Virus record (IMG/VR): IMGVR_UViG_3300030103_000383
Span: 1-20,481 of that record
Reading direction: 5' to 3' (one strand)
DNA: 20,481 nt
DNA from: a virus
Shown: piece after piece, positions 11,211 to 19,614 of the stretch
How the letters are laid out: each line of letters opens with the position of its first letter
How positions within the stretch are numbered: the stretch's first letter is position 1
Notes under the pieces: model-generated
What the model was told of the DNA's origin: nothing
The model's input: only the letters and a program-made list of their open reading frames with translations
Database searches by the model: none
Made by a program: the position numbers and the translations under genes

Positions 11211-14200
11211 TGGCTATTATAGGTAAATTGATGGGCGCAAGACCTAGTATGTCTGCACCAAGAGCCGCACCAAAACCTGCTCCCGTCTCTTCAAGACCAT
11301 CTCTTGATTTTTTAACAGGCGGTCAACCTAAACAAACAATACCAGCGGATGCACTAGATAGAGATGCTTTGATTCAAGATATTTTAAGCAAAATACAAGT
11401 GCCAAGTGCTCCAGTATTTGATCCTACAGGACTACAAGCAAGATTAGCAGAATTAGAAGGTCGAAAAGCTCCAGTATTTGACCCTAGCGCTTTAGAAAAA
11501 CAAATAGCTGAATTACAGAATAGAGAAGCCCCTGTATTTGATCCTAGTGAGTTACAAAAACAAATATCTGATCTAAGACAAAGGCCGGGTAGAGATGATT
11601 TTATGTCAATTGAGAGGCAATTACAGGATTTACGAAATAGAGATATACCTCAGTTTGACCCTAGTGCTTTGCAAGATCAGATTGGAGGATTGCAACAACA
11701 ATTAGGTAACATACCTCAGTTTGACGATTCAGCTTTAAGAGATAGATTACAAGCACTTGAGGGCAGAGAAATACCACAGTTTGATGCATCTGGTTTACAA
11801 TCTCAAATAGGTGGTCTAGAAGATAGATTAGCAAACATACCTCAATTTGATCCTTCACAATTGAAAGCTGGTATTGCAGGTTTACAAGATAGGTTAGCAA
11901 ACATACCACAATTTGACCCATCAGCTTTACAACAACAAATAGAAGCAAACAGAAACTTATTAGGTAACCTACCTCAATTTGATGATTCTGCTTTGCGTGA
12001 AAGATTAAAGTCGTTAGAGGGTAGAGAGATACCACAGTTTGATCCTTCTGCTCTGCAAAATAGACTTGCTCAGTTAGAAGGTAGGCAAGCACCAACTTTT
12101 AATCCAGAAGATTTTAGAGATCAGTTTTTATCTATTGCTAGAGAGGGTATAGAAATACCTAAAGCTCCAACAATAGATAGAGAAGAATTAGTTAGAGACA
12201 TTACAGGAAGAATAAAACAACCTAGACCTTTTGACCCTACTAGATTAAGAGAAAGGTTAGCAGCATTAGAAAACAGAGAGCCTGCTCCAGTAGCACCTGC
12301 CTTCGATCCGAGTGGACTGCGAGCTAGGTTAGATGCATTAGAAGGTAGAGAGCCGGTAGCAGCACCTCCTGCATTTGATCCAAGTTCGTTACAAGAGAGA
12401 TTAGCTGCCTTAGAAAACAGACAACCTGTTGCTCCTCCAGCTTTTGATACATCTTCAATAGATCAAAGGTTTGAAGATATTGCTAGACAGTTAGCAGAAC
12501 TACAAAGTGCACAAGCGCAACCATCTCCAGATCCAGTAGTGCCTCCAGTACAACCATTACCGGTAGAGCCAGTTGCACCTCCAGAAACTCCACTACCAAT
12601 ACAACCGCCAGGTGATTTAGATTTAGGTATCAAACAAGACAGACCTGATATTCGTGATTTTGCAAAACCGTTACCAGGAGGCGGTACTATTTTTGATCAA
12701 TTGCAACCACCAGTTACAAGTATACCCCTTGTTGGCGGTATTACACCTCCATCTATAAGTCCAGAAGAACAAGCACGAAGAGATGAGCAGAAAAATCTAA
12801 GCAGTCAAATATCTTCAGCCACAAACGACTTTTATGCAGCTTTCCCCGATGCTCCAAAACCTCCTAGGTTTGTAACTAACGAAGTATCTATTTTTACAAA
12901 TCCTTTTACTGGTGAAACGCAACAGGGTTCTGGCATGACTGGTCGATATTTAAACCAATTAAAAGCATACTTAGATGCTAACCCAGCTGCTCAAGCTAGT
13001 TATAATGAAAACGTTGTAACGCCACAAAAAAGATTAATTGACTTACGTGGTGGGCCAGCACAAGGTCCAGTATTAGCTCCAATAGGCGGTCCAGCAATTA
13101 AACCAGGTGTCGGTCAACCTATCGTACCTGGCACCAGTCCTTTTACACCTAAAGGATTGACAGGTGAAGAATTATTAAAGCTACCAGACGAAGAACTGAA
13201 AAAGTATATACCAACAGAACAACTAGCCACAGTAGGATTTGCGCCTCCCGCATATTATACGCCAAGTCCAGAAGAGTTTAGAAAAAGCTTACAAGCTAAT
13301 ATTGAATATGAAGCTGGTTTAAAGCCTGGAGATAAAGGTTTTGGGGGTAGACGATACAGCTTAGTAGACGACAAGACCCGCCCAGGCGGAGGTAGACCAA
13401 CACCCCCTATATCAATAGGCGGCCCGGGTGGAGGTGTAACAGATACGTTGGCTAGACCTATTCCTGGACAGATTCCTGTACTGCGAGACGATTTAGTATT
13501 TGCAGGCGGTTCACCCACATTTAATGAAAGAGGTGAAACCTTTGTGCCGCCTACCCCAGACCCTGTAGTAGACCCTACACCTGATCCTGTAGCAACACCA
13601 ACAGGTGATCCAGCTGCGCCACCTCCAGCGCCAACAATACCAACTCCTCCAGGCTCAGTTGATCCTGTAATTATGGGGCAAACAGCTGATGAAGTTGTTA
13701 CTGATCCACTAATTCGTGCTTTATATTTTGGTACTCCTGATCAACCAGGATTCTTTAACCAACTACAACAAGTAGGTGCTAATTTACTAGGTGCACAAGC
13801 ACCAGGGACTGAATACGATCCTAGTATGACAGAAAAATTCTTTAACCCGTTTGAAGATCAAGTTGTTCAACAAACCGTAGAGGATGTGCTTAAAGCTGGT
13901 GAACAAAGAGATATTGCTGCAAGGGCACAAGATATTGGTAGAGGCGGTTTATCTGCTTTTGGCTCCAGAGCTAGACTAACTGCTAGTGAGCGTCAAGAAG
14001 ATCTAGGTAGAGGCTTAGGTAAAGCTCTAGCTGGTATTAGACAGAGTGGCTTTAGTGAGGCTCAGAGAGCAGGTCTAAGTGAGTTCGATAGACAGTATGG
14101 CAGAGACATAAGTCAGCTATACAGACCTTTAAATATATTGCAAGGTATTGGTGGATTATTGCCCGGATATACACAAGCAACTTCTAAGATAGGCACAACT

Positions 14201-14323
14201 TATGGTATGCCGCAGGACCCAAGTGCTTTAGGATTAGGTGCAGCACTTAGCGCATACTCATCACTTGCACCACAAACAGGGGCAGCATATAACGCTTATG
14301 CTAACACTACGGGGCAAGGATAA
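11210..14323 (+). CDS. Large repeat-containing internal virion protein (1037 aa)
   Basis: The N-terminal 60 residues are Pro/Ala-rich. Residues about 64-433 consist of some 16 repeats of 20-24 residues with the pattern 'PxFDPSALQxRLAxLEGR', each a short turn plus an amphipathic helix. Pro-rich linkers (PVVPPVQPLPVEP, later PDPVVDPTPDPVATPT) flank a central domain without recognisable family. The last 200 residues (QRDIAARAQDIGRGGLSAFG, then SERQEDLGRGLGKALAGIRQ) resemble the helical C-termini of large internal proteins of marine podophages. It lies in a string of four large proteins after the tail-hub-like gene, so an ejection or tail-channel role is likely. The repeats suggest an elongated helical stalk. 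TAATG overlaps at both ends show tight coupling. Confidence 0.75.
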   Translation: MAIIGKLMGARPSMSAPRAAPKPAPVSSRPSLDFLTGGQPKQTIPADALDRDALIQDILSKIQVPSAPVFDPTGLQARLAELEGRKAPVFDPSALEKQIAELQNREAPVFDPSELQKQISDLRQRPGRDDFMSIERQLQDLRNRDIPQFDPSALQDQIGGLQQQLGNIPQFDDSALRDRLQALEGREIPQFDASGLQSQIGGLEDRLANIPQFDPSQLKAGIAGLQDRLANIPQFDPSALQQQIEANRNLLGNLPQFDDSALRERLKSLEGREIPQFDPSALQNRLAQLEGRQAPTFNPEDFRDQFLSIAREGIEIPKAPTIDREELVRDITGRIKQPRPFDPTRLRERLAALENREPAPVAPAFDPSGLRARLDALEGREPVAAPPAFDPSSLQERLAALENRQPVAPPAFDTSSIDQRFEDIARQLAELQSAQAQPSPDPVVPPVQPLPVEPVAPPETPLPIQPPGDLDLGIKQDRPDIRDFAKPLPGGGTIFDQLQPPVTSIPLVGGITPPSISPEEQARRDEQKNLSSQISSATNDFYAAFPDAPKPPRFVTNEVSIFTNPFTGETQQGSGMTGRYLNQLKAYLDANPAAQASYNENVVTPQKRLIDLRGGPAQGPVLAPIGGPAIKPGVGQPIVPGTSPFTPKGLTGEELLKLPDEELKKYIPTEQLATVGFAPPAYYTPSPEEFRKSLQANIEYEAGLKPGDKGFGGRRYSLVDDKTRPGGGRPTPPISIGGPGGGVTDTLARPIPGQIPVLRDDLVFAGGSPTFNERGETFVPPTPDPVVDPTPDPVATPTGDPAAPPPAPTIPTPPGSVDPVIMGQTADEVVTDPLIRALYFGTPDQPGFFNQLQQVGANLLGAQAPGTEYDPSMTEKFFNPFEDQVVQQTVEDVLKAGEQRDIAARAQDIGRGGLSAFGSRARLTASERQEDLGRGLGKALAGIRQSGFSEAQRAGLSEFDRQYGRDISQLYRPLNILQGIGGLLPGYTQATSKIGTTYGMPQDPSALGLGAALSAYSSLAPQTGAAYNAYANTTGQG
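11399..12510 (+). repeat. About 16 tandem FDPSAL-type repeats in the coding region
   Basis: The units have the consensus (A/I)PxFDPSALQxRLAxLEGRE. Examples are APVFDPSALEKQIAELQNRE, IPQFDDSALRDRLQALEGRE, LPQFDDSALRERLKSLEGRE and PPAFDPSSLQERLAALENRQ. There are two sub-families, ending either LEGRE or DRLAN. One unit near the middle carries an extra helix (RPGRDDFMSIERQLQDLRNR), and two units near 12080-12230 are degenerate. Neighbouring copies are similar also at DNA level (for example around 11830-11930), suggesting expansion by duplication. Confidence 0.88.
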
Positions 14324-15864
14324 TGACTCCAGAAGCTTTTATACCAACAGAGCCAATTATTCGAAGTGAAGTAACTGATCCAGCGACAGTTAAAGCACTA
14401 CAAGATTTTGGTATTAATCCAGTTGGTAAGTCTATAGAGGAAATAGAAAACGAGATAAATGCAATTTTAGCTAGAGAACAAAGACGATTAGCTTTTGATC
14501 CAACTGATCCTTTAGATTATTTATCAGCAGGATTGACAGCTTCAGGTGTAGGTACTGGAGTCGGACTTGGAATTAAGGGTTTAAGAACAGCAAGAAAAGC
14601 AGGAAAACTTGGTGAAACTTTGCGTATGGCAAATATTCTTAAAGGATCGCTAGCAGCTCTAAATCCTATTAAAGTTACTACAAAAACTGCATCACAAGGT
14701 AGAATTGTACCTAGCGTGGGTCCTCCAGGTCCTTTTAAAACAATAGCAACAAGCACGCAAGTAACTCCAAAAATTCCACAAACCTTGTTATATTCTGGTG
14801 AGATAGTCCAAGCACAAGATGTGGCTGCGGCAGAAAGACAGGCAGATAGAATACAAGAATCTTTAGATGAAATAACAGCAAGTAATGCAATAAATGCACA
14901 ACCTGAAGGTAGTGGTGAGGAGATAGATGACTCTGTTACACAAACAGAGCAAACACAAACTGAGGCTGGCGAAGAACAAAAACCTGAGCTAGGAGATACA
15001 AAAATAGGAGAAGATGGCAAAACTTACATTTATACCGCAGCTGGATATGTTTTGATGCCAGATAAATCAAAGCCAAGTGTTTCAGAATTATTTAGAAAAA
15101 AAGATATAAATAGGTTTTTAAGAAATGTTGGAGCCGCTTTAGTTGAAACAGGTGATTTTACTGGCCTGGCAAAAGGTGCCGCTAAAACAGCAGAAGAAAG
15201 AGCAGCAGAGGAATTAGCTACTTCTCTTGCTCAAATAGAAGCAGGTAAAAAAGAACGCCCAACGCAAAATTATATAGAAGATAGAAAAGTAAGTTATCAA
15301 GATACATTTAATGAATACAAGAAAGGTGAGAATACTATAGGCTTGCTAGGTAAAGTTATACAGATAGCAAATAATGAAGATTTAGGTGGAGCCAAAGCTG
15401 CTGTTAAAGAGCTTGGGTATAGGTTTTTTACATTTTTTGACCCAGATACAGTTCCTGATGTTAAAACTTTAGCTGGTAATATTTTAGAAGAAATAGCTAG
15501 ATCTCAACCTGGAGATTTTTTAGGACAGTCAACAGGTAGGTTATCAGATAGAGATATTCAATTAGCACAAGAATTATTAGCGACAATAAAAGGTCCAAGA
15601 GGAGCCTTTAAATCAAGAACAGAAATATTGAATGTTTTAAGCAGGAGATTAGCAACACTCAATACTCAGCAAAATACAAGGCTTACAAGAATTGCTAATG
15701 ACGAAATATTTTTCAGAGATCTTGGTGTAGAGTTACCTTTATTGATAGATGATGAGTTTTTATCAGCTGCTTCCCAACAAGACCAAAACCAAGAAGTTCA
15801 AAGAATACCTTTACAAGAACCTGAAGAAGAAACAACAGCAGATCAATTTGCTGCCAGTAGGTAA
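14323..15864 (+). CDS. Putative internal virion protein (513 aa)
   Basis: I recognise no named family. An N-terminal soluble part (AILAREQRRLAFDPTDPLDY) precedes a Gly-rich hydrophobic and basic stretch (LSAGLTASGVGTGVGLGIKG, about residues 66-110) that could insert into membranes. An acidic, low-complexity segment (about 200-230, TQTEQTQTEAGEEQ) follows, then a long helical C-terminal half. Position between two large virion proteins, and the same soluble/hydrophobic-glycine/helical design, suggest an ejection-protein role. The start is coupled to the previous gene by TAATG. Confidence 0.7.
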   Translation: MTPEAFIPTEPIIRSEVTDPATVKALQDFGINPVGKSIEEIENEINAILAREQRRLAFDPTDPLDYLSAGLTASGVGTGVGLGIKGLRTARKAGKLGETLRMANILKGSLAALNPIKVTTKTASQGRIVPSVGPPGPFKTIATSTQVTPKIPQTLLYSGEIVQAQDVAAAERQADRIQESLDEITASNAINAQPEGSGEEIDDSVTQTEQTQTEAGEEQKPELGDTKIGEDGKTYIYTAAGYVLMPDKSKPSVSELFRKKDINRFLRNVGAALVETGDFTGLAKGAAKTAEERAAEELATSLAQIEAGKKERPTQNYIEDRKVSYQDTFNEYKKGENTIGLLGKVIQIANNEDLGGAKAAVKELGYRFFTFFDPDTVPDVKTLAGNILEEIARSQPGDFLGQSTGRLSDRDIQLAQELLATIKGPRGAFKSRTEILNVLSRRLATLNTQQNTRLTRIANDEIFFRDLGVELPLLIDDEFLSAASQQDQNQEVQRIPLQEPEEETTADQFAASR

Positions 15865-15867
15865 AAA

Positions 15868-18800
15868 ATGCCAGTATATGAAGTAGAAGTCGCCCCTGGG
15901 TTAATTGAAACCGTCGAAGCCAATAACGCATCTGATGCTCGTAAAATAGTAAAAGGAAGAATAGCAAAAGGCGTTGTATCTCCCATTTATGATGAATTAT
16001 ATTTTGATTATGAGACTGGTGTAGATGATCTAAAACTAAGGCGTTTGTTAGCAAGAGCAGAAACTTTAGAAGAAAAAGAGCAAGTCCTTAGAAACCTAGT
16101 TGGTTCGTCTGGTTACATAAAAACAACAGATAAAAGTTTGGCCTTAACACCAAAAGGCCTTAAAGAAAGAGGATTACCTATACAAACAAGAACATTACAA
16201 GACGGTAGTGTTTTACAGCTTAATACTATTATTGAAGGTCCTATGGGAGAAAGAGGTGACTTAGCAGATTTTATGGGAGTTGCAGGCCCAATAATAGGAA
16301 GTGTTGCTGGAGTTTTGCCACAAAGTAAAATATTTAAAGCCGCCAAAGCTTTAGCCGGCGGCAGTCAATTAGCTGGCAGGGTACTTGGCGGAACTTTAGG
16401 TGGTGGTTTAGGAAAGGGTGGTGAAGAAGTTGCAGATGCCATTCAAGGTTTTCAACTTGAAGATTCTTATGATTTATTTAATGTTAATCCAAAAGAAGGT
16501 CTTGGCACAATTACTAAAGAAGCTGGATTAAGTGCCGCAGGTGAAGGTTTAAGCCTTTTAGGTGGTGGGCTTTGGAGAATGTATTTTGGTGCCAAAGCAC
16601 CTTCAGCAGAATTAAGGTTGGCAAGATATGGTGCCGACAAATTAGATCTTGTCGATTTGCAAAGACTTGACGCAGACTTAGGTAAACAAGCTACAAGAAA
16701 ACAAATTTTAGATGCAGTAAAAGCAGGAAAAATAAAAAAATTAGATGATGCATATAGAACTTCACTTGCAAATTTAGATATGACTGTTGGTGGTAAAACA
16801 CAAGCAATAGCTGAAGCAGTTATAGGCGTTTCTAGAAGCAAAAGTAATGTGCCCTATTTATCTGAAACATTTGACAACCTTACAAGTGCTTTTAGAAAAA
16901 GAGGATCATCTTTAAATGCCTACGTGGATAATGCAACCGCTGATAAAGTTACAGATTCTATAAACGTAGCAAAAAAAGAGCTTGAAAAAGATACAACTGA
17001 AGCTGTCAAAATATCAAAAGAATTAGTAGAAGATTTAACAAATAGTTATATAGGAGTTGAAAATTTTAAAGATGCACCAGCATTTAGAGACTATGGAGAG
17101 TTTGTATTAGATACTCTTGGTAATGCAAAAGGTGCAGTAAATAGAGAAGTTGGTCTAGCTTATGATGCATTAGATAGGCAGTTTTTTGATTTAGGCGCTA
17201 ATACTAATTCTATTGTTGCTAGAGCTATTGATGACGTTATAAGACATTACCAAAGAGAGGGTTTGAATAAAATTAATTACTTTAAAAAAAGGAATGGTAT
17301 TGATAAAAAAATGACACTTTCTGATCCAAATATAAATATTAATGTAAGAAATGTTTTAGAGGCAGAACAGGACTTTATGGGTTTACTTGATCAAGTACCA
17401 ACAGATTTTGCAGGTAATCAACCCTTTGGTAAATTGACTAGAGTTTTAGAAACCAAAAGAGATTTAGAAAAGTTTTTAAAAGTTTCAACAGAGAGTAAAG
17501 AAGCAGATTTATTTTACACTTTATCAAGGCTGCTAGATGATTATGATATGCATGCGGCAAGAGGAGAAGTTGCTTTAAGAAAGCTGGATGAAAACGCCGA
17601 CAGTATTTTTACTATGTTAGGATTAAGGGGCGGTCAAGTAATTAAAAATGTAGAGGCAAGAACAAAAGCAGATAAATCATTACTACCCGAAACATTTGAG
17701 CAAGAGTTGTCCAATACACAAAGAATTAAAATAAATAATGCCGTAGAACAACTAAGAGAAGCTAATGAATTAGCTTATAGACTTAATAAACCTTTTGATG
17801 ATGCTACTATCAAAAAGATTACTCGTGCAGCTAGAGGTAGAGGGGCTTATGACGCAGACGATATTTTTAAAGATTTAATATACAAAGGATCAGCTAGGCA
17901 GTTAGAAGATTTTTTTAAAGCTTTACAAGATTTTGATGATTATTTGCTTGCTAGAAATGATTTTGATTTAGCCAACAACTTTGAAAGAGCAAAATCACAG
18001 ACTTTACAAAGGTTGTTTAAGACTGCCTTCGACAATAGTGTAGATCCTGTAACTGATACTATTGATTACTCGGTTTTTGCAAAATATATTAAAAAATTTG
18101 AAACAGACCAACCAGGCAAACTAGATGTTTTATTAAGAAATGAAAAAGGAATATCAAGTGGTGGGCAAGTCGTTGATACCATTAATCAATTAGTAAAACT
18201 TGCGCCCAAACTAAAACCCAGAGAGGTTGAAAATTTAGCCGATACTTTTTTACGTCTGGATGAGGGATTATCTGTTAATGATAAAGGTAAAGCATTTGCT
18301 TTAGCACTAAGAGAACAAGCTAGAAAATCAGCAAACGAACAAGATTTTCTTGCAAATAAAAATTTATCTGATCTTCCTAATAAAACACCAGATGAAATTG
18401 TTGACACAATATTCAGACCAAACAACGACAAAAACATTCTACGATTAAGAGAGATAATGAACGAAGAAGATTTTGCTAAAGTGCAGGAGGCGAGTTTAGG
18501 TAAGTTACTCAAGGATGCTATTGATTTTGATCTTGCAGGTAATCCACCAATAACAGATATTTTCAAAGCAGGAAACCTAAATACTGCACTTACGAAATAT
18601 AGTAAGGAGACTTTAGAGGCTATGTTCTCAAAAGAATTTGCAACTGATATAAAACATTTTGCTAATGTTGTTGATGTTCTCACAAAAGGAGAGGTCGGTA
18701 GAGGTAATTTTGCTGGTGCTCTTATAGCTGCTGGTATTGCAGCAAGTGTCGTTTTTGCTCCCTTACAAGCTTTGCCTACAGTGCTTGGACTTTTTGTAGT

Positions 18801-19152
18801 TAGAAGTGTTTTAGGTAGACCTGGAGCAATAAAATTTTTTACTAAGACAGACAAAGGCTCAATTATGCAATTGATGGATATTACTGGCGTAGCACTACAA
18901 CAAGCTGGAGTTCGTGCTGTGGCTGGCGGTTTTTCTTCAATTGCTGAAGAAACAGAGAAGGCTGTGACTCCTGCGCTAGCAGAATTTGATGTTGATCAAT
19001 TTATACAAGAAACTAGACCACAAGTAGAAAGAAGAAAGCAACCATCTATTCCACTACCTGACGTTTTGCCAGTTGGTGCAAGAGAACAATTAAAAATAAG
19101 TGAAGATCGTAAACAGTTTGCAGAAGATTTATTCCGTAGACCTGTTATATAA
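15868..19152 (+). CDS. Very large internal virion/DNA-ejection protein (1094 aa)
   Basis: The N-terminal domain (PVYEVEVAPGLIETVEANNA, YDELYFDYETGVDD, LVGSSGYI, LALTPKGLKERG) resembles the start of large structural proteins in several marine phages. Residues about 130-185 are Gly/Ala-rich and hydrophobic (MGVAGPIIGSVAGVLPQ, GGTLGGGLGKGG). A long, mostly helical charged body of some 750 residues follows. Near residues 946-980 there is a second strong hydrophobic segment (AGALIAAGIAASVVFAPLQA). Size, helical content and two membrane-active stretches fit the largest ejection protein, analogous in place to T7 gp16 or P22 gp16. No transglycosylase motif is evident, so that part is inference. It is the last gene of the + strand operon and its stop lies 8 nt inside the opposing gene. 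Confidence 0.75.
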   Translation: MPVYEVEVAPGLIETVEANNASDARKIVKGRIAKGVVSPIYDELYFDYETGVDDLKLRRLLARAETLEEKEQVLRNLVGSSGYIKTTDKSLALTPKGLKERGLPIQTRTLQDGSVLQLNTIIEGPMGERGDLADFMGVAGPIIGSVAGVLPQSKIFKAAKALAGGSQLAGRVLGGTLGGGLGKGGEEVADAIQGFQLEDSYDLFNVNPKEGLGTITKEAGLSAAGEGLSLLGGGLWRMYFGAKAPSAELRLARYGADKLDLVDLQRLDADLGKQATRKQILDAVKAGKIKKLDDAYRTSLANLDMTVGGKTQAIAEAVIGVSRSKSNVPYLSETFDNLTSAFRKRGSSLNAYVDNATADKVTDSINVAKKELEKDTTEAVKISKELVEDLTNSYIGVENFKDAPAFRDYGEFVLDTLGNAKGAVNREVGLAYDALDRQFFDLGANTNSIVARAIDDVIRHYQREGLNKINYFKKRNGIDKKMTLSDPNININVRNVLEAEQDFMGLLDQVPTDFAGNQPFGKLTRVLETKRDLEKFLKVSTESKEADLFYTLSRLLDDYDMHAARGEVALRKLDENADSIFTMLGLRGGQVIKNVEARTKADKSLLPETFEQELSNTQRIKINNAVEQLREANELAYRLNKPFDDATIKKITRAARGRGAYDADDIFKDLIYKGSARQLEDFFKALQDFDDYLLARNDFDLANNFERAKSQTLQRLFKTAFDNSVDPVTDTIDYSVFAKYIKKFETDQPGKLDVLLRNEKGISSGGQVVDTINQLVKLAPKLKPREVENLADTFLRLDEGLSVNDKGKAFALALREQARKSANEQDFLANKNLSDLPNKTPDEIVDTIFRPNNDKNILRLREIMNEEDFAKVQEASLGKLLKDAIDFDLAGNPPITDIFKAGNLNTALTKYSKETLEAMFSKEFATDIKHFANVVDVLTKGEVGRGNFAGALIAAGIAASVVFAPLQALPTVLGLFVVRSVLGRPGAIKFFTKTDKGSIMQLMDITGVALQQAGVRAVAGGFSSIAEETEKAVTPALAEFDVDQFIQETRPQVERRKQPSIPLPDVLPVGAREQLKISEDRKQFAEDLFRRPVI

Positions 19153-19612
19153 TACCAATCTCATCTCTATCCATACCTAGCGGCTTATCACTAAGACAAG
19201 TTAAATATTCTTTTGGTATGTGTATGTATGGCTCACAATCCTCATCATAAATAGGCTCTTCCATCTCATTCATGCGCACATCATAAATAAAATCTGGCAT
19301 CCATTTGTGCATATAGATACCGTCAGTCATGGCATATACGGTTATGAAGGGCACCCCTGTTGCAACTGCAAAAGAAGATCCCTTCCGTAATTTATTAGCA
19401 GATAGAATAAAAGTGTCATACTTTGTACTTGGGAATGTACGACATTTTACTTCACACCAGTACGACATATCTTTCGACTCTATCCAATAATCAAGGCCAT
19501 AACTGACCGGTAATTTGTGGCAACATACCCCCCACAAACCTTCTAAAAATCCTGCTACACGCTCTTCTCTTTTTTGATCGTGTATCGTTTCAAAACTTGG
19601 TGTCTTAAACAT
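19145..19612 (-). CDS. PD-(D/E)XK nuclease-like protein
   Basis: This 155-residue protein shows the core of a PD-(D/E)XK nuclease: SYGLDYWIES (D41), then, after a short hairpin, WCEVKCR (E54-x-K56) on the next strand, with conserved-looking acidic residues E17/E24 in the preceding helix. This D-x(n)-E-x-K geometry is shared by restriction-type endonucleases, VRR-NUC and resolvase families. Which branch applies cannot be decided by eye. Its place directly after the DUF3987-like gene suggests a role in replication or recombination intermediates, or in host DNA degradation. A GAGGAG ribosome binding site lies 5 nt before its start, within the end of the upstream gene. The 3' end overlaps the opposing virion gene by 8 nt. 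Confidence 0.72.
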   Translation of the reverse strand: MFKTPSFETIHDQKREERVAGFLEGLWGVCCHKLPVSYGLDYWIESKDMSYWCEVKCRTFPSTKYDTFILSANKLRKGSSFAVATGVPFITVYAMTDGIYMHKWMPDFIYDVRMNEMEEPIYDEDCEPYIHIPKEYLTCLSDKPLGMDRDEIGII

Positions 19613-19614
19613 AA

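Noticed and set aside
11661-12095. 144-codon open frame on the - strand across the FDPSAL repeats
   Set aside because: Its apparent internal repeats simply mirror the + strand repeats. It is not an independent gene.
14517-15020. 167-codon open frame on the - strand inside the 513-residue gene
   Set aside because: The Cys- and Ser-rich composition is what the reverse frame of the Glu/Thr/Gln-rich coding strand gives. It lies entirely within a coupled operon of the other strand.
18186-18854. 222-codon open frame on the - strand inside the 1094-residue virion gene
   Set aside because: It is wholly antisense to a well supported gene, its product is a Ser/Lys/Ala-rich low-complexity sequence without domain features, and there is no ribosome binding site context. 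It is a shadow frame.
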